Shown in pieces: positions 11,844 to 24,139 of a stretch of DNA of 64,000 bases; position 1 is the first letter of the stretch; the number at the start of each line of letters is the position of its first letter. A program made the translations under genes and the position numbers. The stretch lies in contig CM114274.1 in assembly GCA_050084515.1 (NCBI GenBank), forward strand, positions 35,588,001-35,652,000. Direction: 5' to 3'. The stretch is from Blasia pusilla (lineage: Eukaryota; Marchantiophyta; Marchantiopsida; Blasiales). The notes below the pieces were generated by a model, which was not told the DNA's origin, made no database searches, and saw only the letters and a program-made list of their open reading frames with translations.

Positions 11844-12406
11844 CTAGCCGGTGCCCGTGCTATGTACGGGTGATACTTAATTTTCTTTATTATCTCTCCT
11901 TAATTTAACTCCCTCTATCAAAGTGACGTGTGTTGACACCAGAGGAGCCCTTAGAGGACAAGTGTCAACAGCTGAGAAGGGTTTCCTCGGACCCCATCGA
12001 CTTTTAATTATGTAGATTTAACCTAAGAGGAAAGAAAGACTCAAGTTCTTTCTAATAGTATAAGCATTTTGATATTACACGAGATTCATTTATCATCACT
12101 AAATCAAAACTTCTTCCATTAAGCCGAGTTTGTTTCACTAAATTTCAAGAACCCCCATATGTACCATACACGTCGAGAACTCGTTGATCTCATTTGGTAT
12201 CACTCATACTAATGTGAAGCCCGTGCCATGTACGGGAGTGAAGGACTAATACTGTTGCATACAAATTTTTTTTCTTACTGCCCGTGGAATAGAAATCATT
12301 TTCTTGTTCTCGTCCAATAGGAATCATTTTCGTGTTGCATAGTTGCCATATGTCAAGTAAAAAGGTGTTTGCAAATCAAGAAGGCACTCTCCAATAATAA
12401 TATAGA
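11844..12406 (-). mobile_element. Non-autonomous Helitron (or two overlapping fragments)
   Basis: Read on the minus strand it starts TCTATATTATTATTGG at 12406 and ends with the hairpin CCCGTACATAGCACGGG followed by CACCGGCTAG at 11844. This is the Helitron signature: 5' TC, a 3' hairpin about 10 bp before a terminal CTAG, and insertion next to a T. Length is 563 bp with no coding capacity. A second hairpin (CCCGTGCCATGTACGGG) near 12209-12225 suggests that two related short Helitrons overlap or that one inserted beside another. The same 5' end occurs at 51838 and 52052. Confidence 0.75.
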
Positions 12407-13764
12407 TTTGCACAAAATCCCTTGATTTGAGATCCTCTCAAGTCATAATTCATTGAATGATTTCTTTCTTTGAAACTTTTATTAAGTCGAACACCATCTC
12501 ATTTGGTTTGAACCATTGTGTCACGAGGTAATCTCTGTCATCAAAGCAACAAATATCTTGAGGTAAGAAAGAAGTCACTTTCCCCTAATGTCAAAGCCTT
12601 CTATGATCGAACATGACCTCTATGATTTTCGATAATTTTCTATATGTTATATGTTATTTTCACCAATACATCATCTTGGTATGCATTCTATGAAAAAAAT
12701 GACATGATTACAATCCTTACGTTTCAAACTTTTGTAAGATCATGGATATCCTAATTCTAGGGGTACTAAAAGGTCGTTCCTACTTTTGGAATTCCATTTT
12801 CTTATTCTCTTTTACAATTTTCAAAAATATTTTTCCACACGCTAGTTTGGATTCAAAGAATCAATTAATTATTCCACAGCTCTTCTAATTCACAACCTTC
12901 ACATGATACGACCCTCCTTATTTGAAATTGAATCTTATGTGCCAATTGGCTGGATAGTAGGGAAAATATAAAACAAAAACAACACAGATTTATTCTTTAC
13001 TTTTGGTAATGGATATTTTTAAAAATTTTCCTATTCAGGAAAAAATAATGAATCGTAGTGCTTCGAAAAGAGTGCTTCCAAATTCATGTTAATAATATGG
13101 GGAGTCTTAAGGTACCCCAAATGAGTGAAATCGTAGTAGGTTTAAGTCAAATACATCGTGGTAAGTTTTTTAATCACCATGGTGAAATCGAGGTCGAAAT
13201 CTTCTCGTTTCTGATATTTTTAATTATTGTAAGGTTTATTCATAAGGCTTTGTGGCATCTTTCACTATCCCTTCGTATTAATGTATTTTCCACATTTTTC
13301 CCATTCGTGATTGTCTTTATTTTGTTCCTATTTTTACTCTAAAACTATTTTTATTCTAAAACCAGCTATATATTCGTTTTTCATTTACTCTCAAGGTAGT
13401 CCGTGTTCCTTCCAATGATTTTTTTAATCCGTTGACATGTTTCTATTTTTACGTTTGCCCATAAAGATATCGTATTAATGTGTGTCAACTAGTTAGTTGC
13501 TTGTCCCTCCTCATTCGTATTTTCTGGCCTAAGGCCTAACAAATGGTTTTATTTCATTCAATTTTTTTCTATTAAAATTATTTCCACATGTGAATTTGTA
13601 TCATTTAAGCGTCTTTTCGTGTTACTTTTATAAGGATTTTAATAATTTGTATACTACTAGGAGGATGCAGTTTTCTAAAGATGTTCCTAAACTTCCCTCA
13701 AATTTATTTTTTTCACCTTAAAGGGGTCTGAAATTTGGTAAAGAGAGTGAAGTTATTAACGAGG

Positions 13765-13802
13765 GGCAGTGCATCGCATGGTCCCTTGCGGGTCTTAACT
13801 AG
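13765..13802 (+). mobile_element. Possible Helitron 3' end
   Basis: A GTGCATCGCATGG stretch with a nearby TTGCGGG, then TTAACTAG followed by T, resembles the hairpin-plus-CTAG end of the other Helitrons in the window in the opposite orientation. The hairpin is decayed and no matching 5' end was found. Confidence 0.35.
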
Positions 13803-15780
13803 TTAAACATGACAGAAATATATCCACTATCTGAGGAGAATGTTGAAAAGACATTGATTGGGTGTATAAATTATCGATGAGACAACAAAGAAATTGGAAG
13901 AAAAAAACTTTAGCATATGTGATGTCTTATCATAGAAGTTTGATTTCAATTCCACTGAGCCCTCACATGTTCTCTTTGATCAAAGTTCCCTTTTGTCCAA
14001 ACATTCTTGGTCCCTTCTCAACTTCATCTTTGGGCCCAATGCACATAATATCTCATTAGGACCGTTCAAACTGACGCTCGAGTTGGCTTCGGAAACGCCC
14101 AGCTTGAGCTCCTATGATGATTGGTCATAGGAAAGAACGTCATGTCGAAGGAACTTGCCATTCAAATCCCATGGCGATTTTCGCTCTTTCCGTCATGGCG
14201 ATGTATGTGATTTTTGAGTGAGGGATCCATATTGTCCAGAGTATTGCAATTGTTATGTTGGTGGGTTGTTTCCTTCTTCTTCTTCTTCTTTTTAAGAGCA
14301 CATGACTAGATTTGTGTGACCATGTTGTCTTATTGTCTAATATTCTTATGGGAGTCCTAGAAATTCACACACTAGGATTATGGTAATTTTTATTTTGTTT
14401 GTCTTCACATAATCATTTTGACATGTACTTAATTTTCTCATGAAAAAGTAAAATTTTCCCTCAACTCAAGATTTCTTGCAACTTTCTATTAGTGCACAAT
14501 CCTCCCATCTATGTTGGTAATTCTTAAGAAATCTTTCTGCTTTCATTTGGGATCTTATGAGGACTTCTTTCGGTCTTACTCCACAATTCATGATTTTCAC
14601 AGCTATTTGTTTGGGTTCATCAATGATTTGCTAGGACATTATGGTATAATTCTAATCTAGATGATAAAAATATTCTATATTTTAAAAATATTTACAAGAA
14701 TGGGCATTTGGTAATATTCTACAATCCACATTCCTCTTGCCTTTGTCCAACATCTTCTTTTATTAGTTTCTAGCGTGCTCAAGAAAATGATAGTTCAAGG
14801 CATGGTTAGGCGGGTAGGAGATGTTGGCCATAGAGGGCCACTTTTCATGGTTCTCTTTCTCATAGTGGACATAAATCCAAGTTTTGTTTGGTTTCTTCTA
14901 TATTATTACGAGAGGTTACCTTTTTGGTTTTGTAAAGACTTCTCTACTTCACACACAGTAGTGGGACGACAAGAAAACACTTTCGCAACTTGGGCGGAAA
15001 ATTTGGTTTTCTTGAAATTTTGGGCAACATGATTATTAGTTACGTGCATAGCACACGCTATACACTAATATTTTACAAAACTCAATCCCTCTTTCATGCA
15101 AGACTAAATATTTTTGTTTTGATCCTCAACCATTTGAATCCTCGCCCTTTGACCGTATGACACACATCCTCAGTTTCTCATTGACACTAAACCCTACTAT
15201 TCAAGCCTCCATGGCTCATGATTGATTTATCCGGTTTGTTTATTGTACAAGTTTAAATTATTTTGCAAATTACCAAAGAAAGCCCATTTTTACACGACAA
15301 AGAATTGCTAAACCTTTCGATGGACTCCACAATTATTTTGGTTTTAATTATTTTCCAAGAAACAATCCATAAACCTTCCCTCCAGCTTTGAAACCTCCCG
15401 TAGAATTTTTCTACTTCCTCCCTATATTTTTATTTTTTCTTTAACCCGTGGAATTAGATGGTTTTAATTCCACCTCCAGTTCGGGTGTCTCGAATAATCC
15501 CCACTACGGGTACTTCGTTTACGGCAACAACTAATGTAGTAGTAACCCCAAATTGGAACGCCCTCTCTTCACCTCCATCCCATCCCTTCCGTTCTTTTCC
15601 GTTCACATACGCTCCGTTAAGAAACGGATGAGCGACTCGGAAAGGACGTGGATGTAGAGCTCCAACGGAAATCTGAAACCGATAACCTTCCAACCCCACG
15701 ACCGACCCCATGCACTGGAGTGAGTTGGCGTCCGGTCGAGTTCCAACCACAGAGGAAGGTAACTTTACCCGACCCGACCT

Positions 15781-15806
15781 AACCCAACCCAACCCAACCC
15801 AACCCA
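15781..15806. repeat. AACCC microsatellite
   Basis: About five tandem AACCC units. Not the plant telomere unit (TTTAGGG), so it is treated as a simple repeat. Confidence 0.85.
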
Positions 15807-16655
15807 GCAATCGGAACCGTGGTTGGATTGCTCTACACGAGGCGTATTGATTAGCGAGTAATGATAGTATAACGTATACATTAGGGACTATACCGTTGCT
15901 ACGGTATGGATGAACGATTCTACCATACTATTTCTTTTTCTTTATTCTTGTGAATATTTTCGGTGGTAAATAATGTTTTTAATTCTCGTCTTTTTAATTC
16001 GTTGGGCAATGGGTTTCAAAACATTATGTAACTCTTGACTATTAAACTATATTTTTCAATTCAGTTTTATTTTTACGCCCTGAATGTATAATCGTCATGT
16101 CTTTTCCTCAAAGGGAGAAATTACGTTTTCCCTTTTTTCCCGTTTTTCTATTTTCGTCAAATATGATTTGCAGAATTGCTATCATTTTAGTTTCTCATTT
16201 TTATTTTTAAAATTTCCCTTTATCTATTTCTTCATCATTGATTTCCTTTTGTCTTGTCAAATTTTTTCTCTCTACATCCCACGGAAAATTCACATTAAGG
16301 GAGAAATCATACATAATTATATTTGAGATATAGGGAAGGACCCAGAGCGAAGTGTCCAAATCCTCAGCGCGCCCTATGAGCATCCTCGAGGGAGATTACA
16401 CGAATGACGATATGGGAAATCGATTGTAATTATCTTCACTTTCTTATTAAACGGTATTAAAATTTAATCCAATTTTAGTTAGGGTCTACATCTTCTTTGA
16501 GTGAATAAGTGAGTTTGGAATTTTGAATATTTTTCGTGGAATCTAGCTATGTTGGTGTTAGACTCTTTTTAAATTTATTTGAAGAGGAATAAATAAATAG
16601 GGAGGAGTCCAAATGGGTCCCATGAAAGGATGGAATGCCCTTCTATCGAGAGATT

Positions 16656-16790
16656 CGTTAGGGGGGGAATGCCCCCTTCTTCCTTTTCTGGTCTTGTTGT
16701 GGCCTTCAGGTTTTGACTCTTTGAGTCCCCCTCTTTTGTAATTCCGATGGGTTTTCCATCACTCATTTTTATCGAAGTGCATCTTTATTC
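16656..16790 (+). repeat. Short hairpin-rich dispersed repeat with 15-bp flanking duplication
   Basis: A 135-bp segment flanked by perfect 15-bp direct repeats (TTCTATCGAGAGATT at 16641-16655 and 16791-16805). Inside are consecutive small hairpins: GGGGG-aatg-CCCCC, GACTC-ttt-GAGTC and GATGG-gtttt-CCATC. A related copy is at about 39893-40020, and the last part (GGTTTTCCATCAC then TTTTTATCGAAGTGCAT) recurs near 3001. Target duplications of about 15 bp are typical of LINE-driven retroposition, so a SINE-like family is possible, but no tRNA- or 5S-like promoter or poly(A) tail was seen. Confidence 0.55.
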
Positions 16791-16805
16791 TTCTATCGAG
16801 AGATT

Positions 16806-19800
16806 GCTAGGTCCCTCACGATTCCTTTTAGATGTTTACGATGATTTCCATACTATCACTAGGTTAATTTTATTTCAAATTGTTTGTAACTTTTCCAAAA
16901 GTTTCCACATCGAGGATTGTTGAAACAAGAAACTCCATTACGAAGATACATTACCCACTTGATCAAGGGTGAGTCGATTATTTTCCATCTCTCCTCTTGC
17001 ATCAACACATCTAGTTATTCGTCCTTATGGTGTAATCCACATATGGAGAAAAGCTTCACAAAATGTCATCGTAGCTTGTGTCTTTCATCAACACATAGAA
17101 CTCTCCTTGTGATATAATCTCCAAGTCTTGTTGAAATATAATTCATGTTGCAAAAGTGATTTGTAGCTCTCCTTCGAATCCAATCCCAATTCCTCTTTCA
17201 GTACAATCTATAACCCTCCTCGCCTTTCAATTCCAACTCTTCTCACGACAAAATTTCCAAAAAGGAAATAATCCTTGACCATACATCCTTGCAATGCAAC
17301 CCTCATTACAAAATTCATAATCTCCTCTCACAAAAAAATCCATTTAGAAAGTACTCGCCACATCTCCTCGCTAATTTTTCCACCCTCAAAGTGAAAACTC
17401 TTCTCTAGCTCTCCTCGCCATCCCGTCACAACTATTCTCACAACACACAATCTCCACTTATGAAATATTCTCCAACTCTCCTCGCAATCTTAAATCCTCA
17501 TAGTTAAAAAAATCTCAAACTCTTCTCTCAACATAACCTCAAATCCAATGTACTCTCCTTGCAATGTAATCCCCCAACTAAAACCATCTCAGAAAGCATA
17601 TAGTTGCCCATTCAAAGGACACAAGGTTGTGAACTCGTGGTGTTTCTCATCTTACATAGTAAGAATCTTCCAACTCTTTTTGATGTTTCTTATCTAGACA
17701 TTTTTGTATTGGAGTTTGTTGGGGTCCACGCCCATATACCAACTTTTCATCCTTCATATATATATATATATATATCCCAATCTCTAGATCCCTAATTAAC
17801 TAGACCTTGCATCAATTACTTAGACTAGCTTATATATATATATGACCCACTTTTCACCCTATCGCGTTGAAGAGAAGGACGGAAAAAAGCTTCCCTATTC
17901 TTGAATGTAGACTTGGGGTGTTTTAATCCTTTCTGCAATGGTGGAATTAAAGTCATCTCACCAAAAACAACAAATGTCCAAGTGTAGTGTTATAATAGAG
18001 AAGGTGAAGTCAACATGGAAAGATTTATACCTTTGAAGTTAGTCATACTATTTTAATTTCTACTTGAACCAGATTTGACCCCTTCAATTTTTATTGAGAA
18101 AGGACGAGTAATCAAGTCACTATCAAAATTGGTGAATGGAATAGGGTTTCATGAGACCAATGGGACATATTTGTGGGGTTAATAATAGAAAAAATTATCC
18201 CTTTCTTGCACCTTCAAGAAAACCACTTCTCCACACCCTGTTCTTCCGTCTTCAAGATTTCTTGGGAAATTAACTTGCCCTTGAATGAACCCAAACCCAT
18301 GGGCCCAACGCACCAAAAAAAAAAGTCACATGTGTTGACAATGCCATTGACAACTATAAATTTGTTGTGGGAGAAATGTTTTGGTCAAACATACCTCTCT
18401 TTCTTTTTAAAGACACGAAGACGAAATATTTGGTCATTCCCAAATCAAAGAAAATAAATAAATCAGTTGGTTTACCGCTTCATGCGTCCTATAGTCTGAA
18501 GAAGGTCCAAGGTAATATACTAAAAAATGAAAGATGGAAAGTCCATAGAGAAATAGCTAAAGTAAAAAGAAAATATTCGCAAATAATGAAAAAACCATTC
18601 TCCTCCATAATTCTCCTCACGCAACGAAACGGATTCTTTCCTCACACTTTCTCTCTCTACACACTTTTATTTATTTATTTATATACACCCCCTAACAACA
18701 CTAGAGAACTCAAGTCAATTTGGTTTTTCTTCCTTTTCAACGAACAAAATACAAAGCCAAACGTCTCTTAAGAGTGAAAACGATGGAATCCTTTCATGGC
18801 AAATTCCTCGACAATGAAATGGTCAAAGTTCTCTCTTTTGGCTCCCAAAAACGAGGAACAATATCCAAAAGTCAATGGAGCGGTATTTCCTTTTAAATGA
18901 TTCTTTTGGAGCTAGAACTAAGAGACAAAACTAAACCCCCAAATCTCTCCCCACACGAGGAAGATGAGGAAGTTCTCATCTTTTTTTGTGTGGCATATAT
19001 GGTGTGAGGTTAAATTGGGTGGGGGGAGGGGGAAATTTTATTTATGATTCTTTGCAAATATAGTGGGGAAAATTTGAACATTTGAAAAGGTGAGTCACAT
19101 CAATTTGAATGATATGAATCTTTTATTGGGTTTTAGTATATTTGGTAAGGGTTGAGAAAAAAATGAAAGATCTTCCATGTGACTCCAAAGTAATTGTTCA
19201 AAGGTTGGGTCCAAAGAAGTAGTAATATGCAATTTTTGGGATTTAGCTAGGGGTATATTTGGGAATAGAATGTAAGCACTTGGATTAAAATGTGATAAAT
19301 TTTCTTTTTGCAAATATTTTCTCACTCGCTATTTGGTTAAAACTATGCCCTCCCATTTCATCAATGTATTTTGGAACCAAAACCTAAATGAGACTATTTG
19401 GTTTTGGAGACAAATGATTTTTAGGGCGTTTCATCACGACTTCTTAGTGACTTCTTATATTTCTGCTTAGTGACCCTCATAGTTGACTACTAGAGATGGG
19501 GGGCTTTCAAGAAAAAAATATGATCCTCATAAAAAAAAAAAAAGAGTTTTTAAATTAGAAATTTTCAGAATTCTAAATATATGAATTTAATTGCACAAGA
19601 GTGGATTTTTCACAACTTAGAACTAGTGGTCTAAGAAGCAAGCTCGAGCTATGTTAACCCACCATAGGGTGTTGTAGTATTTTGACACAATGTTTCTTAT
19701 GGTATGCTAATGTGAGAACATGTCTAGGAATCAATTCTTAATTCTTGTTAACAAAATCTTGTTGGGTAGGAGAGTTGGGTATGGATGAGAGTATAACTCC

Positions 19801-22520
19801 TACAAGCATGTCCAAGATTTGAAGGGGGCATCATAACACTTCCCTATCTCCTCACCCTAAAATAGATATTTTAGTGACTTTCTTATTATCATCATATGAT
19901 AGTCTGGTTATCATTTCCAAGCTCCAATTCACTCTCCAAGATCAAAACATCCTCCCATCCCTTTACATATATGCAGGTTTTGTGTCCCCTTCTTTATAAA
20001 GTAGGCCCAGTAGAAAATTAAAAGGAAATCCGAAAAGCCCAAACAATTTCATAGAAGCAAGGAAGAAGAGATTTCGTTGAGAAAACCTCTAAATTTTCTC
20101 TCTAAAATTTTGGAAAAACTAAAGACATCCCCTCAAAAAGCTGACGTTGTTCATTTTATTTATTCCGAAAAGCAAAGTAAGAACTTAAGAAACTCCTAGG
20201 ACCCTCTGTAAAAGTGGATTGACATCCCCCAGTCGTAGAACTTCGTCCCCCCTGTCGCCCAAAAAGCTAAAAACACCCGGTGAAGTCCAAAGTACGTAAA
20301 GACGAAGGAAAGAAAAGCACAACCGCTCCCTTTACCCACCCCACGCTCACTAAAACTAGGACCTGGTCCCCCGTCCTTCGCTATCTCGGGGCCGCCCAAG
20401 GACCGCCCCGCACCACAACCTCTATACGAACACAGTCCGGTCCCTCTCCCTTTCCCGTCCCCGACGACCTCTTGCCGCCTGTTTCCGAGCTGGCAGTGGC
20501 GCGACTTGCGGCTGGCTGGCGGGCGGGCGGCCGAGGAGATAGCGGTCTCCGGTCGCGACTCGGGCCATAAAGGAGGCGCTTTTGGCTCCAGATAGGCAGC
20601 CAGCTAACTTCAGCGGAGGTCGCCACATCAGGCCGGCTCGTGGGGCAGGCGGACTGGAATGTGCAGGCCCGCACTTGATCTCTGTTTGGGGGCGTGGGGG
20701 CGTCATAAAGGTTGCTCTAACATTTAAGATTCGCAGACGACGCTGTCAGGGACAGTCAGACAGTCGACAGACAGACATTCACAGAAAGAAAGGGAAGGAA
20801 GGAAAAGAAATGAATGTAAACTTAAATAGAAAATAGGAAGGGCGAGGGAAAGGTTTTCTTTTCTTTTCTTTTCTTTATTTTCACGGAGAATTAAATCGCA
20901 AGTTAATGAGTGCTAATAAATAATAAATAAGTAATGATCAAAACGAAAAACCTGAACTCCGCGCTAATTTCTCCTCATTTCAAATTTTAAAGACGTTTTT
21001 TTTGTTGCGCATAAAGACAAAGCGACGCATTTGAGATCGAATCTCGGCCGTCCATCGTTTAACTTCCACCCCTTCAATGTTCGAGTTATATAGACGCTTC
21101 TTAAAATAGATTTACGATAATTAATTATTTATCAGTCATTTAGACTTAGAGTCCAGATTAACTAATCGATGTGAACAGAGAGAGAGAGAGAGCCCTTGTG
21201 TAAAAAGGAATATTGCAGCAAGTGAGAAAGTTAAGTGAATGTCACTATTTATAGACCTGAGGGTCTCTTAACACACCGCTTTAGCGTTGACCAAGTCTTA
21301 AACCAGTTTAGGCCTGTTGTAAGTCTCCAATAATGTTTAATTATAATTTCTTATGTAGCAGTAGCTCCCATAGCATTAGAAGGTGAAGTAGGGTTGGAAT
21401 GTGGTGGATCAAAGATGTGGGAGAGGTTTTTCTTGTTAATAATCATCTTCTTCTTTTTTATAAGCGAGGTCTCGATAAAAAGCCGGTGATGGAAAACCCA
21501 AGTGGAATGCAAAGAAAGGTCATTTGAAGAGTCGAGTATGTGAAGGCTGCAAATGACCCCTTAATTCATAACCCTAGTTCATTGTTTGCTTGCGGAGTGC
21601 CAAAAAAAGGCCTACTTCATTGCCTCCTTGCAAATAGAGAAAATTTATCATCTGCAGAAAAACACAACTCACAAGCTTCATACATGTCATACAATTATAA
21701 ATAGTTCGGATTGAATGACTATTAATTTATAATTTGGATGGGTCACAATGGATGGAAACGAAAACACCCAAGATAACCGAAATATAAAGCCATCATACAT
21801 ATGTTCAATTTTTGGATTTTACCATGGAAAAATCATTCAAAATAATGAGGATAGATTTTTTGTTGATTATAAATGATAATAAAACAATTGATATTCCCTT
21901 GTTCCTTGAAAAAGTAAGTTATGGTTTCTTTTTCCAACCCCATCTCTCAAATAAAAATTTTAATTTTCAGATTTTTCCAAATTTTATTAAAAAATTTACT
22001 CTCAAGCAAGTTTGAAAATTTTACATAATTTTTGAATATAGAATCACTTTCATAATTTTTGAAATAAAATTTTCATATTTCCCAAATACTGCTTAATCTC
22101 CCTCTAAACTAAACTTGAAATTTTAAAAAATTGAACCATTTTTTCAGAACCTTTAAAAAAAAGTCATTTTTAGAATGGGGAAAGATAGTGAACATGAGGG
22201 AGACTAAACAACATTTCATGAAGAGGGAAAAAGTTCTTAGATCAAAAATCATTTATAACTTGATGAAGACTTGACAACCTCCTTCTATGGCATTCATTCA
22301 TAAGTTCTAATCACGAGCTAACTCAAATAATAGTACGATGAGATGAAAAAAATTCAACCTTTGTATTTTCAAACTTGGATAGAGTTTTATACGAAGAAGT
22401 TATGTTTTTAAAAAAATAATAGGTCCAAGGGTTTTAATATTTGGCCAAAATCTAGTATACACAATGAGAATATATTCATTCATCATATTACTTATAATGG
22501 CTTATTATTACTTACCTCAC
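16806..22520. other. AT-rich intergenic DNA without recognisable gene
   Basis: No coding exon recognised; open frames are 60-134 codons of low-complexity residues. Contains TA microsatellites near 17757-17776 and 17832-17843, a GC-rich island at 20220-20720, a TTTTC repeat near 20855, and a short GA repeat near 21178. On the minus strand near 21478-21500 there is a match to the end of the hairpin-rich repeat family. Confidence 0.5.
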
Positions 22521-22536
22521 TTTATATATATATAAA

Positions 22537-22670
22537 GTGGGCTTTGGCTCCCTCTACCTATGGTTGAGTGTCCTCATTCCACGTTCTCTTTTTTTTGTTC
22601 CCATCTTCTCTGAAAGTCTTGATGGGTGAACGGGGACACTCGACCATAGGCAGAGGGACCCTTCCCCCAC
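22537..22670. mobile_element. Foldback MITE inserted in a TA repeat
   Basis: Imperfect terminal inverted repeats of about 40 bp: the left arm includes CTCCCTCTACCTATGG and the right arm its near reverse complement CCATAGGCAGAGGGAC, with GAGTGTCC/GGACACTC continuing the match inward. The element is about 134 bp and lies between two TA tracts (22523-22535 and 22671-22688). This is the layout of Stowaway- or Micron-type miniature elements that target TA. No coding content. Confidence 0.65.
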
Positions 22671-22779
22671 AATATATATATATATATAAAGGGGCCAATT
22701 CTTAGAACGAGATTTAGCCCCTTCATTACTTAGAAAAGTAATTCCTTGTTAACAGATAAGAAAAATGCTATTTCCTTAA

Positions 22780-22822
22780 ATAATTCCCTTACATACCCTT
22801 AGCGTGGTATGTAAGGGATTAT
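22780..22822. repeat. Short perfect hairpin
   Basis: CCCTTACATACC and GGTATGTAAGGG face each other across an 8-nt spacer, with partial extension of the stem by the flanking AT. Possibly a decayed miniature element; no polymerase or processing signal recognised. Confidence 0.6.
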
Positions 22823-23709
22823 AACCAAACCTTCCTTACCATATGTGCTAGCTATTGATTTGGATGTAATGGCCATTAGGGTAGATTCTACTCCCAATCT
22901 GCTATATATTCTTCCGGGCCATTGTGATATTAGTTAGTTTGGGAATCGGATATCCCCTAATTCTGCATTCTTCTTGGAGCCTTCAGTTTTAGTCCTCACC
23001 TCCTTTCTCATTAGAGAAGGCACGTACTTGAATTAACCACCCCGACTAGAAAAAAATTTGATATGCAAAGGATTTACCATTGCTAGTTCTCCAAAATTCC
23101 CAATGTAGATTGGTAGAGCCATGTCCAACCACAAAATATCCAAGGTATGCTCCAAAGGATGCAAGAATGCAACTTTTTGTACACATAAATTAATGATATT
23201 ATGAATTCGTATTTACAATATCGATGGTCACAATCCGACATTGGTAGTGGAAAAGTTCTCTATCCGCATATCCAAGAAAGATAATATATTGGAATTCAGA
23301 ATTCCTATATTCTCTTAATAAACTTCACATCCCCATTCCTCCAAAAACATAGTCTAATTCGAAAAACTTAATGGAAATAAAAAGTATTGAAATCACCATC
23401 ATCAAAGAACACAAGTAAAGGACCTTGACAAGAATATAATGGAAAAGGGAATTAACACAACCATTTTTCATAAAATTAGGATTAAATCAACTAGAATTAG
23501 AAAGTTGGGGATCCGGAGAAAGCAAATAAAGTACAAGTGGATAGAAGGAAAAGTTAATAATATCCATGGTGGATTCCAAAAGTTGGCACTCTCCTATGTT
23601 TCTTATTTCCCATAAGGGCAAATGTTCAATAACAAAGGGCTTGTTAGTTGTTATAAGGAGGAGAGACCCCACCCACCAAAATAAACCATGAAACATCATT
23701 TATACGAAT

Positions 23710-24131
23710 CAAGGTTGCACACAAAAGGACAAGTTCGGACATGTCCATGGACAAGCCATCTGGGTACGGCGGCTTGCATCCGAGCTAACCGAGCTTTTTG
23801 TGTAGACCCGGGATGGCCAAGCCCACACCTGTTTTATGGCCCACGCGCAGCCCGCGGCAAGCCCATTGGGCGGACTGTGCTCCTATTAGGAGAGATTAGG
23901 TCCGTGCAAGGCGAGCTCAAGGCCCCCACACAACGGGCTATGGGCCCGCACATGGGCCTCCATAGCGGGTTGAGGTCCTACGTCTGATCTTAAGTTTACA
24001 CGACGGGTTCAACAAGCTCAACGGAAAGCTCGAGTGCGGACCGCGTGTACTTGGGCCCGCATGAACATATATGTCCCTAGGACGGACATGGACATGTCCG
24101 CGGACACGGAATTTATCCGAGCACAACCTTG
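23710..24131. mobile_element. Non-autonomous hAT element (MITE) with 8-bp target duplication
   Basis: The segment starts CAAGGTTGCAC and ends GCACAACCTTG, giving imperfect terminal inverted repeats of about 11 bp. It is flanked by ATACGAAT (23702-23709) and ATACAAAT (24132-24139), an 8-bp duplication with one mismatch, as hAT transposases produce. The 422-bp interior is clearly GC-richer than its surroundings and has several GGACATGTCC palindromes near both ends, which may be subterminal transposase-binding repeats. No transposase is encoded, so it would need an autonomous partner. Confidence 0.75.
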
Positions 24132-24139
24132 ATACAAAT

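Larger units (their letters stand above)
12407..16655. other. AT-rich intergenic DNA without recognisable gene
   Basis: No coding exon or RNA gene recognised. A possible plus-strand Helitron 3' end lies near 13765-13802 (GTGCATCGCA hairpin-like sequence, then ACTAGT), and a GC-richer island at 15450-15850 holds an AACCC microsatellite at 15781-15806. Confidence 0.5.

Noticed and set aside
15781-15806. AACCC array as interstitial telomere
   Set aside because: The unit lacks the TTTAGGG pattern of plant telomeres and is very short.
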